A DNA stretch of 5,546 nt from Pyramidobacter sp. (lineage in GTDB: Bacteria > Synergistota > Synergistia > Synergistales > Dethiosulfovibrionaceae): contig JAGAYQ010000276.1 in assembly GCA_017940445.1 (NCBI GenBank), positions 1 to 5,546 of the forward strand, given 5' to 3'. Position numbers and translations under genes: made by a program. Every line of letters begins with the position of its first letter. Positions within the stretch are counted from its first letter, which is position 1. Of the stretch, positions 1 to 5,017 are shown in pieces. The notes beneath the pieces are model-generated. The model was not told the DNA's origin. It saw only the letters and a program-made list of their open reading frames with translations, and did no database searches.

Positions 1-181
1 CGATACGGCCGGCTTCGAGGATCTTGTTCAGCACGTCTTCCTCGACGACCTTCTGCTGAAAGTCGCGCACGGAGCAGCGCTCGCGCATCAGGTCAAGCAG
101 GCCTTCGTTTTCAGCAGCGCACGCAGATGTCGCACACAGGGCCGCGAACAGCGCGCCGATGAACAGTTTTTTGCATTTCAT
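1..181 (-). CDS. Exported nitroreductase-family flavoprotein, N-terminal part (runs off left edge)
   Basis: The first 60 residues are visible. ATG at 181 is preceded by GGAGG (190-194) at 8 bases, a strong ribosome site. Residues 1-23 form a Sec-type signal peptide: MKCKK, a hydrophobic core (LFIGALFAAL), then a small-residue region with a plausible signal peptidase I site near Ala22/Ala23. A Cys at 21 is not in a good lipobox. The mature protein opens like the nitroreductase fold: R35-C-S-V-R39 fits the RxSxR element that in this family contacts the FMN phosphate, followed by F41, V45-V46 and an LNKILEAGRI helix. Family members use FMN and NAD(P)H to reduce nitro, quinone or related substrates and are mostly cytoplasmic, so the signal peptide is unusual. 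The gene follows promoter copy 1 and is probably a separate unit, perhaps with read-through from the ATPase gene. The C-terminal part is not visible, so the substrate cannot be judged. Confidence 0.85.
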   Translation of the reverse strand, partial: MKCKKLFIGALFAALCATSACAAENEGLLDLMRERCSVRDFQQKVVEEDVLNKILEAGRI

Positions 182-203
182 CAAAATCGCCTCCATCAAA
201 ATA

Positions 204-237
204 ATCGGTGATGTTAGATACTTCTAACATCACCGAT
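204..237 (-). promoter_or_regulatory. 34-bp perfect inverted repeat abutting the -10 box (copy 1); operator and/or terminator hairpin
   Basis: ATCGGTGATGTTAGA (204-218) and its exact reverse complement (223-237) flank a 4-base loop. On the minus strand it begins directly after the -10 box (238-243) and ends 22 bases before the nitroreductase start. It is followed by T-rich DNA (TTATTTTG, 203-197 reading down), so it could also terminate transcripts from the ATPase gene that ends at 283. A repressor bound here would cover the expected transcription start near 230-231. A diverged copy occupies the same place in front of the DUF4418 gene at 2621-2654. The dyad is certain; which role it plays is not. 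Confidence 0.8.
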
Positions 238-266
238 ATTGTATCAGGATATTCGTGTTCTGTCAC
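238..266 (-). promoter_or_regulatory. Sigma-70-type promoter of the nitroreductase gene (copy 1)
   Basis: Read on the minus strand: GTGACA (266-261; five of six bases of TTGACA), a 17-base spacer (260-244), then TACAAT (243-238; five of six bases of TATAAT). Expected start of transcription is near 230-231, inside the adjacent dyad, giving a leader of about 50 bases. The promoter begins 16 bases after the stop of the ATPase gene. A second promoter with identical boxes and spacer length lies at 2655-2683, which strongly supports this one. Confidence 0.82.
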
Positions 267-282
267 GCATCCGGATCATTCT

Positions 283-969
283 TCATCGTTCGAATGCGTT
301 GCCCTCGCTCAGCTTTCCCGACTCCATCGAATAGACGCGCGAGCCGTATTTCAGCGATTCCAGATCGTGCGAGACGATGAGCACTGTCATGCCCTCGGCA
401 TTCAGATGCGAAAATTCATCCATGATGGACCGCGTCGTTTCCACGTCGAGATCGCTGGTCGGCTCGTCAGCCACGAGCAGCCGGGGCCGGTTGATGAGAG
501 ACCGGGCGATCATCGCGCGTCGGAGTTCGCCGCCCGAAAGTTCGGCCGGCATCGAATCGGCCAGATGCGCAATGCCGAAACGATCAAGCAGCAGCCGTGC
601 GGCTCCTTCGATGTCGCCGCCGCGCGGATAGAGGCAGGCGGGCAGCATCACGTTTTCAAGTACTGTCAACGCCGGCAGAGCGGGCGCGTCCTGCGGGATA
701 TAGCCAACGACGCTGCCGCGCAGACGCGAAAGCTCGGTGTCGTTTTTGCCGTTCAGGACCTTGCCGCACAGCTCGACCGTGCCCGACGACGGCGACAGCA
801 TCCCGGCGGCCATGCCCAGCAGCGTTGATTTGCCGCTGCCGGAGCGGCCGATGATCGTGACGAAATCTCCTTCACGTACCGTCAGGCTGACGTGATCGAC
901 AGCCAAAAAGGGCACGCCGCCGCGAACGAACGTGCGGCAAAGATCTTTAAGAATCAATGCTGCGCTCAT
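283..969 (-). CDS. ABC transporter ATP-binding protein (LolD/MacB type), partner of the permease at 973-2178
   Basis: This 228-residue protein is a complete single-domain ABC ATPase. Visible motifs: Walker A GRSGSGKST (41-49), Q-loop Gln93 in IPQDAP, signature LSGGE (144-148), Walker B LLVADE (164-169) followed by the D-loop region TSDLD, and switch His201 in IVSHD. All catalytic positions are intact. The length and motifs fit the LolD/FtsE/MacB-like class that energises FtsX-type permeases by mechanical coupling on the cytoplasmic side of the membrane. ATG at 969 lies 3 bases after the permease stop and has a good upstream AAGGGGG site inside the end of that gene, so the two are translationally linked. 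It is the last gene of the DUF4418 unit. The transported or acted-on substrate is unknown; neither an HlyD/MacA-type fusion protein nor a substrate-binding protein is seen nearby. Confidence 0.93.
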   Translation of the reverse strand: MSAALILKDLCRTFVRGGVPFLAVDHVSLTVREGDFVTIIGRSGSGKSTLLGMAAGMLSPSSGTVELCGKVLNGKNDTELSRLRGSVVGYIPQDAPALPALTVLENVMLPACLYPRGGDIEGAARLLLDRFGIAHLADSMPAELSGGELRRAMIARSLINRPRLLVADEPTSDLDVETTRSIMDEFSHLNAEGMTVLIVSHDLESLKYGSRVYSMESGKLSEGNAFER

Positions 970-972
970 CGC

Positions 973-2178
973 TCAGTCCCCCTTCATCGTCAGGCTGATG
1001 TCGCTCTTCACTGCTTTCATTGCCGGCAGCATGGCACTCGCTGCGCCCGTCAGAACGGAAGCGGCCAGCGCCATGCCGGCCAGGGTGAACAGGACCGGCC
1101 ATGAAGGCGTCAAAAACGGCAGCTTCAGTGCCCCGGCGACCGCCGGAAGAGCCGCTGCGGCGGCAGCTGCTCCAAGTGCCACGCCGAGCGCCGCGCCGTA
1201 CAGGCTGATGAGCAGCGCCTCAGCGCCATACAGTGAAAGGATCCTGCGCCGTGAAGCCCCCAGCGCGCGCAGCACGCCCATCTCACTTCTGCGTTCGTTC
1301 ACCGTGAGCGCGAACAGCAGCGCGATCACCAGCACGGCCAGCGCCCAGATCAGCACCGTCGCGCCGCGGATCATCCACGATACGAGCGCCAGGCTCGAAC
1401 CGATGGCGCTGACGAATTTCTTGGAAAAGAGCGCGTACACGTCGTCGTCGCTCATCTTTCTGTTGATCTCGCGCGCGACAGCTGTCGAGTCGACACCGGG
1501 ACGAAGCCGCAGCATCACCGTCGAGATCAGGCTGCCGTCTTTGCTGAGCGGATGCTGAAAGATGTTTTCCGCCGCTTTCGCCAGATCGGCCGCCGTCTTC
1601 CGCGTCACGAAGACCATCGCGTCGAAGCCCATGCCCGTCTGGTCGAGCCGGGAAGCGATCGGCAGATCGAGGCCGAAAAAGTGCAGTTTTTCTCCCGCTT
1701 CACCGCTGACGCGATAGCCGACGATCAGCTCGCCGTCGCGCAGCGGGCGGTCCATCGTGCCGCTCAGCCACGGCCGCACGAGAAAATCTGTTTCCTCGTC
1801 GATGCCGATGATCTGCAGAGGATACGAACAGCACGACGCGCGCACCGTCGCCAGGAACGTCTGCGGCGACATGCGCTCGATGCCTTCGATCGTTTTAAGA
1901 CGGTCGAGGATGTCGTGAGGCAAAAAGAACATCGACGGCTTGCCGGCCAGGATGACGCTGTCGATATGCGGGTCGAATCCCGCCGGTACCACCATCACGT
2001 CAGCGCCGAGACGGTCGGCCGCGCTGCGCGCTCCGCGCGACAGGCTGAGCGACAGCACCGTGCCGGTAAAGAGCACGAACGAGAACAGCACTACCGCGGT
2101 GACGAGGCAGAAACTGCGCCATGGCCGCCGTCCGATGTTGCGCCGCGCCAGAGCAAACGTGGAAAGGGGACTGCTCAT
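973..2178 (-). CDS. FtsX/MacB-type ABC permease associated with DUF4418
   Basis: A 401-residue permease with the MacB/FtsX layout: a first membrane helix (about 22-44), a large extracytoplasmic domain (about 50-265), then three helices (about 270-292, 318-345, 360-385). After the first helix comes RLGADVMVVPAGFD (56-69), typical of this permease class. The NERRSEMGVLRALGASRRRI stretch (294-313) matches the cytoplasmic coupling segment that contacts the ATPase. The external domain has a Cys-Cys pair (116-117) followed by LQIIGIDEETDF. The frame is open up to 2304, but ATG at 2178 is the better start: it overlaps the preceding stop as ATGA, has AAAGGCGG (2185-2192) six bases upstream, and gives the expected N-terminus just before helix 1. 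The extra upstream residues lack membrane-protein character. Only one permease is encoded in this unit, so it may act as a homodimer, perhaps with the DUF4418 protein. The substrate is unknown. Confidence 0.92.
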   Translation of the reverse strand: MSSPLSTFALARRNIGRRPWRSFCLVTAVVLFSFVLFTGTVLSLSLSRGARSAADRLGADVMVVPAGFDPHIDSVILAGKPSMFFLPHDILDRLKTIEGIERMSPQTFLATVRASCCSYPLQIIGIDEETDFLVRPWLSGTMDRPLRDGELIVGYRVSGEAGEKLHFFGLDLPIASRLDQTGMGFDAMVFVTRKTAADLAKAAENIFQHPLSKDGSLISTVMLRLRPGVDSTAVAREINRKMSDDDVYALFSKKFVSAIGSSLALVSWMIRGATVLIWALAVLVIALLFALTVNERRSEMGVLRALGASRRRILSLYGAEALLISLYGAALGVALGAAAAAAALPAVAGALKLPFLTPSWPVLFTLAGMALAASVLTGAASAMLPAMKAVKSDISLTMKGD

Positions 2179-2597
2179 CGCGAGCCGCCTTTGATAAACA
2201 GCAGCGTCAGGCCGCCCAGATCGAGCAGAGCAAGCGCCGCGGCTGCTTTCAGCACGAGCGGACGCGTCAGAGCCCGACAGGCGTGAGCAGGGGCCATGCA
2301 CCATCCGCAGCCGTTCACGGGGATCACCCCGTCAGGCGCCAGCCATACCGCGACTGCCGCCGCAGTCCCAAGCAGCAGGACCGTGAACACGCCCCTGCCC
2401 CCGCGCAGCAGGCTCACAAGGGAAGCAGCGCACAGCATCGTGCCGACGGCTGTGATGAAGACTGCCGAATACCAGCACTTCATATGTCCGCCGCCAGCAC
2501 TCAGCGACGAACAGACCGGCGCAAGGCAGAACGGCACGAGCGCCAGGAGCAGTCCGAGCACCGCATTGCCCGCAGAGAAGATTTTTTTTAATTTCAT
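2175..2597 (-). CDS. DUF4418-family four-helix membrane protein with external Cys/His clusters
   Basis: A 140-residue polytopic protein that I recognise as DUF4418-like from its PVC, HMKC and GxCxxxxxxC-type motifs and small size. Hydrophobic segments lie at about 9-30, 43-66, 69-88 and 112-135. Positive residues sit at the N-terminus (KLKK), in the loop between helices 2 and 3 (RGGRG) and at the C-terminus (KGGSR), so both ends and the middle loop should be cytoplasmic. The loops holding C29, H39, C41 and C97, C100, H105, C107 should then face outward, where they could bind a metal or do thiol chemistry. ATG at 2597 has AAAGGTG eight bases upstream. It is the first gene after promoter copy 2 and overlaps the permease start by 4 bases (ATGA), so a functional tie to that ABC transporter is likely. 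The family's molecular role is not known to me. Confidence 0.82.
   Translation of the reverse strand: MKLKKIFSAGNAVLGLLLALVPFCLAPVCSSLSAGGGHMKCWYSAVFITAVGTMLCAASLVSLLRGGRGVFTVLLLGTAAAVAVWLAPDGVIPVNGCGWCMAPAHACRALTRPLVLKAAAALALLDLGGLTLLFIKGGSR
2185..2192 (-). promoter_or_regulatory. Ribosome binding site that fixes the permease start at 2178
   Basis: AAAGGCGG lies six bases before ATG 2178, inside the last codons of the DUF4418 gene. Together with the ATGA overlap it favours this start over the in-frame ATG at 2304, which would add 42 residues antisense in character to a membrane protein. Confidence 0.75.
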
Positions 2598-2612
2598 GAA
2601 AAAGCACCTTTC

Positions 2613-2654
2613 AATAAAAAATCGGAGAAGTTAGAGTCGCTTAACTTCCCCGAT
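2613..2654 (-). terminator. Inverted repeat plus T-tract (copy 2); intrinsic terminator for the FMN_bind operon and/or operator
   Basis: On the minus strand, left arm ATCGGGGAAGTTA (2654-2642) pairs with right arm TAACTTCTCCGAT (2633-2621) across a short loop. One G-T pair is acceptable as G-U in RNA, and this wobble forms only in minus-strand RNA. The right arm runs straight into six Ts (2621-2616) and then ATT, a textbook intrinsic terminator for transcripts arriving from the FMN_bind gene, whose stop is at 2695. It also abuts the -10 box of the next promoter (2655-2660), in the same arrangement as copy 1 at 204-237, so it may act as an operator as well. The DUF4418 start lies 23 bases beyond it. 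Confidence 0.7.
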
Positions 2655-2683
2655 ATTGTATCATCGACGCCGCATTCTGTCAC
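2655..2683 (-). promoter_or_regulatory. Sigma-70-type promoter of the DUF4418-ABC unit (copy 2)
   Basis: On the minus strand: GTGACA (2683-2678), a 17-base spacer (2677-2661), then TACAAT (2660-2655). Boxes and spacing are identical to those at 238-266, while most of the spacer differs. The -35 box begins only 11 bases after the FMN_bind stop. The expected transcription start is near 2647-2648, within the dyad, giving a leader of about 50 bases. Confidence 0.82.
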
Positions 2684-2694
2684 GGACAAAGCGG

Positions 2695-3105
2695 CTATTT
2701 TGCCTTGCCGAGCGCTTCCTTTACGGCTTCGCGCATTGCCGAGTACGTGATCGAAGCGCCTGTGAGCGCGTCGAACTTGTCCATGTCCTGATGCTCGACC
2801 AGCAGCGCCGGATACTTCTTCATCTCGCGCACGGCTCGCTGGGCTCGGCGATAATCCTCGGCAGAACCATCTTTGCCGTGATTCTCGTCTTTGATGTTGC
2901 CCATGTCGTCACGCGCTTCGAGCACGCAGTCGACGATCCGGCCGTCCTTGATCGTCAGCACCACGCGCGTGTTTTCGCCGTCGGCGGCCTGATACTCGCC
3001 GTCGTACACGCCGTCTTTGTAGCCGCTTTTGAACAGGCCGAAAAACGCCCAGCCTGTGTTTGACACCGCGCAGGTCAGCAGCAGAGCGAGAAGAAACTTT
3101 TTCAT
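2695..3105 (-). CDS. Exported FMN_bind-domain protein, candidate for covalent flavinylation
   Basis: A 136-residue secreted protein. Residues 1-20 are a Sec signal peptide (MKKFLLALLL core, likely cut after GWA). Next comes a short FMN_bind domain: YKDGVYDGEYQA (29-40), a VVLTIKDGRIVDC strand pair (48-60), and the C-terminal motif FDALTGASITYSA (111-123), which corresponds to the DxxTGATxT site where ApbE-type transferases attach FMN. The usual acceptor Thr is Ser118 here. Such proteins shuttle electrons outside the cytoplasmic membrane. I chose ATG 3105 over the in-frame GTG at 3117 because GTGAGG (3112-3117) lies six bases before the ATG, and MKKFLL is the typical signal start; the GTG has no clear ribosome site. 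It is the last gene of the operon with the two permeases and ATPase, and its ribosome site overlaps the ATPase stop. A direct role with that transporter, such as supplying electrons for metal reduction, is inference. Confidence 0.88.
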   Translation of the reverse strand: MKKFLLALLLTCAVSNTGWAFFGLFKSGYKDGVYDGEYQAADGENTRVVLTIKDGRIVDCVLEARDDMGNIKDENHGKDGSAEDYRRAQRAVREMKKYPALLVEHQDMDKFDALTGASITYSAMREAVKEALGKAK

Positions 3106-3111
3106 GCCGCG

Positions 3112-3117
3112 CCTCAC
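3112..3117 (-). promoter_or_regulatory. Ribosome binding site deciding the FMN_bind start
   Basis: GTGAGG overlaps the stop codon of the upstream ATPase gene (TGA, 3116-3114) and sits six bases before ATG 3105. This favours a start four codons inside the longest open frame, which begins with GTG at 3117. Confidence 0.6.
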
Positions 3118-3806
3118 AGCTTCAACACGCCGCTGAACGTCGCACGCTGGTCAACGTCCTGCGCCAGCTTGCCGTATTCGAGGACGATCTTGCGCTGCGC
3201 TACGTCGCCAACTTCGGGATCGTGAGTGACGACGATCAGCGTCACGCCCTCGTCATGCAGGCGGTGGAACAGGTCGACGACAATGCGTTCGTTCTCTTCG
3301 TCGAGGTTGCCCGTCGGCTCGTCGCCGAGCAAAATGCGCGGCGAGTTGATCATCGCGCGGGCAATGCAGACGCGCTGCTGCTCGCCGCCGGAAAGCTGAG
3401 CCGGCAGATGATGCGCGCGTGACGCCAGCCCCACTTTTTCGAGCGCTTCCATCGCCTCGTCGCGATCGGGCATGCTGTGGTAATACTGCGCCACCATCAC
3501 GTTTTCAAGCGCTGTGAGATAGCTGATCAGGTGGAACTGCTGAAAGATCAGTCCGATCTTGTCGCGGCGGATCTTCGTCAAACCGCTGGCGCTCTCGCGC
3601 GAAATGTCGACGCCGTCGAGGATGACGCTGCCCTCGGATGGCGTGTCCATGCAGCCGATGATGTTCAGCATCGTCGTCTTGCCGCTGCCCGACGGGCCCA
3701 TGATCGAAAGCCAGTCGCCCTCGTTCACCGTCAGATTGATGTGCGAGAGGGCGTGCAGATCGCCGTAAATCTTGGATACGTCTTTTAATTCAAGGATTTT
3801 TCCCAT
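3114..3806 (-). CDS. ABC transporter ATP-binding protein (P19/iron-cluster type, LolD/MacB class)
   Basis: A complete 230-residue ABC ATPase. Walker [10 protein letters not shown] (37-45), Q-loop Gln89 in LIFQQFHLI, signature LSGGEQ (138-143), Walker B RILLGDEP (157-164) with TGNLDE after it, and switch His195 in VVTHD are all present. The sequence is closer to the standard LolD/MacB pattern than the second ATPase in this window (283-969), so the two are paralogues serving different permeases. ATG 3806 follows the permease stop by 2 bases and has GAGGTG upstream. Its place directly after two FtsX-type permeases matches the order in the P19-linked ABC module of Campylobacter (Cj1661-Cj1662-Cj1663). 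It should bind both permeases at the cytoplasmic face. Confidence 0.94.
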   Translation of the reverse strand: MGKILELKDVSKIYGDLHALSHINLTVNEGDWLSIMGPSGSGKTTMLNIIGCMDTPSEGSVILDGVDISRESASGLTKIRRDKIGLIFQQFHLISYLTALENVMVAQYYHSMPDRDEAMEALEKVGLASRAHHLPAQLSGGEQQRVCIARAMINSPRILLGDEPTGNLDEENERIVVDLFHRLHDEGVTLIVVTHDPEVGDVAQRKIVLEYGKLAQDVDQRATFSGVLKL

Positions 3807-3808
3807 TG

Positions 3809-5017
3809 TTATTCACCTCGAAGCACGATGGCCGGATGGATGTCCATGACCTTGCGCACCGGCAGCACTGAGGCCAGCACAGTAATGATGACGAACACGA
3901 CGATCGTCACGGGCACGATGGGCCACGGGAAGTTGATGGCGCGGCCGAACACGTTCAGGCTGACGCGCGTAGCAAACTCGAAGCCCAGGAACACGCCCGC
4001 AGCGCTGCCGATGATGCCCAGCAGCACGCCCTCGCCAAGCAGCTCACTGATGACGAAACGGTTTTCCGCGCCGAGCGCTTTTTTGAGCGCGATCTCACGC
4101 CGCCTCTCCGCCACCATCGCCATCATCGTCGTCGAGACGGAGATCATCGTGATGATGAGCACGACGACCGTCACCAGCAGCACAAGTGCCTGCAGCTTGC
4201 CGAGGACGATGTCCTGCGACTGCGTCAGTCTCCGCACCGCGCGCGGCTGGATGCCGGGCATGGCGCTTTCAAGGCGTGCTGTCAGCTGTTCCATCTCGTC
4301 GGCTCCGGCGACGACGCTGCATTCTACCACGTCGCCGCGGAAGCTGTCGCCGACCAGTTCGTCGAGCATGTCAACGTCGGCGAAGATAAAGCCTTCTTCC
4401 GCTCCGCCCGTCGTGACGATGCCGCAGACGGTGAAGCGACGTGAAAAGTTCTGATCGCCCTCGTCGCGTCCGCGGTTCTGCTCCGCCGACATGTTCTGCT
4501 CCGACGCTTCGGCGCTCTGTCCCCAGCGTACACCGAGCACTTTGAACGAGTCGCCGATGCTCAAATTCAGCGTGCTGGCGATCTCGCGTCCGACCATCAC
4601 CTTATCTGGAGCGTCAGCGCTGCCCCAGTCGCCCTCGACATACCAGAACGGGCTGTTCTTCTTCGCCTCCGGCAGGTCAGTGCCGGCAATGATATAGGGC
4701 TGCTCGTTGATCTTCACCGTCTGATAGCGGTACGGCGCCATACCGACGATACGGTCGTTGCCGAGCAGCTCGCGCACTTTCGCCAGATCAGCGCGGAGGA
4801 TCTTGCCGTCGCCCTTGGGCAGCAGCAGCAGGTTTGCGCCGTAGGAACGGAATTCGCGTCCCAGCTGACGCGGGATGTCGTAATAGATCGTCACCAGTCC
4901 CGAGAGGATGGTCGCGCCGATGGCGATGGCGAGCACTGCGATGATCAGTCTCGAAGCGCGGCGGATGAGCGAGCTCGTCACCATCCGCAGGTACATTTTC
5001 CGTCGTTTATTTGCCAT
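3809..5017 (-). CDS. FtsX-type ABC permease, second of a pair (P19/iron-cluster type)
   Basis: A 402-residue permease: helix 1 at about 23-45, an external domain at about 50-275, and helices at about 278-300, 328-350 and 366-388. SYGANLLLLPKGD (58-70) is the usual segment after helix 1. ERRREIALKKALGAENRFVI (304-323) is the coupling motif before helix 3. GIVTTGGAEEGFIFADVDML (199-218) resembles the conserved external segment of the permease next to P19 iron systems. ATG 5017 overlaps the end of the previous gene by 11 bases and has GGAGGTG upstream; a later Met at residue 8 lacks a good site. Residues about 166-193 form a polar insert rich in Glu, Gln, Asn and Ser with a six-residue near-duplication (EASEQN, MSAEQN). 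With its partner at 5007 it probably forms a heterodimer. The link to iron rests on gene order and family resemblance, not on a visible metal site. Confidence 0.92.
   Translation of the reverse strand: MANKRRKMYLRMVTSSLIRRASRLIIAVLAIAIGATILSGLVTIYYDIPRQLGREFRSYGANLLLLPKGDGKILRADLAKVRELLGNDRIVGMAPYRYQTVKINEQPYIIAGTDLPEAKKNSPFWYVEGDWGSADAPDKVMVGREIASTLNLSIGDSFKVLGVRWGQSAEASEQNMSAEQNRGRDEGDQNFSRRFTVCGIVTTGGAEEGFIFADVDMLDELVGDSFRGDVVECSVVAGADEMEQLTARLESAMPGIQPRAVRRLTQSQDIVLGKLQALVLLVTVVVLIITMISVSTTMMAMVAERRREIALKKALGAENRFVISELLGEGVLLGIIGSAAGVFLGFEFATRVSLNVFGRAINFPWPIVPVTIVVFVIITVLASVLPVRKVMDIHPAIVLRGE
4475..4510. repeat. 18-bp imperfect in-frame tandem duplication inside the permease gene
   Basis: Two 18-base units (4475-4492 and 4493-4510) begin with the same 11 bases, GTTCTGCTCCG on the plus strand. 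They encode the neighbouring hexapeptides EASEQN and MSAEQN in the polar insert of the external domain. The frame is kept, so this is probably a small slippage expansion in a tolerant loop. Confidence 0.6.

Noticed and set aside
204..237. Fur box, riboswitch or mobile repeat as the explanation for the dyads
   Set aside because: The sequence does not match the GATAATGATAATCATTATC Fur pattern, the leaders of about 50 bases are too short for a known riboswitch, and the strict linkage to promoter boxes argues against a mobile repeat.
208..2286. Long plus-strand open frames opposite the ABC and permease genes
   Set aside because: They are Arg/Ala/His/Gln-rich, show no family motifs, and sit antisense to well-supported genes; GC-rich third positions explain them.
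2179..2304. Longer start for the permease at 973, adding 42 residues
   Set aside because: The extra part is polar and Arg/Ser-rich, overlaps the DUF4418 gene, and the ATGA-linked start at 2178 has a good ribosome site.
2582..2589. Eight-base A/T run at codons 3-6 of the DUF4418 gene as a phase-variation tract
   Set aside because: It encodes the ordinary Lys-rich N-terminus before helix 1 and is short; nothing else suggests switching.
3106..3117. GTG start for the FMN_bind protein at 3117
   Set aside because: GTGA overlap is attractive, but no ribosome site precedes it, whereas GTGAGG is well placed for ATG 3105, which gives a normal signal peptide.
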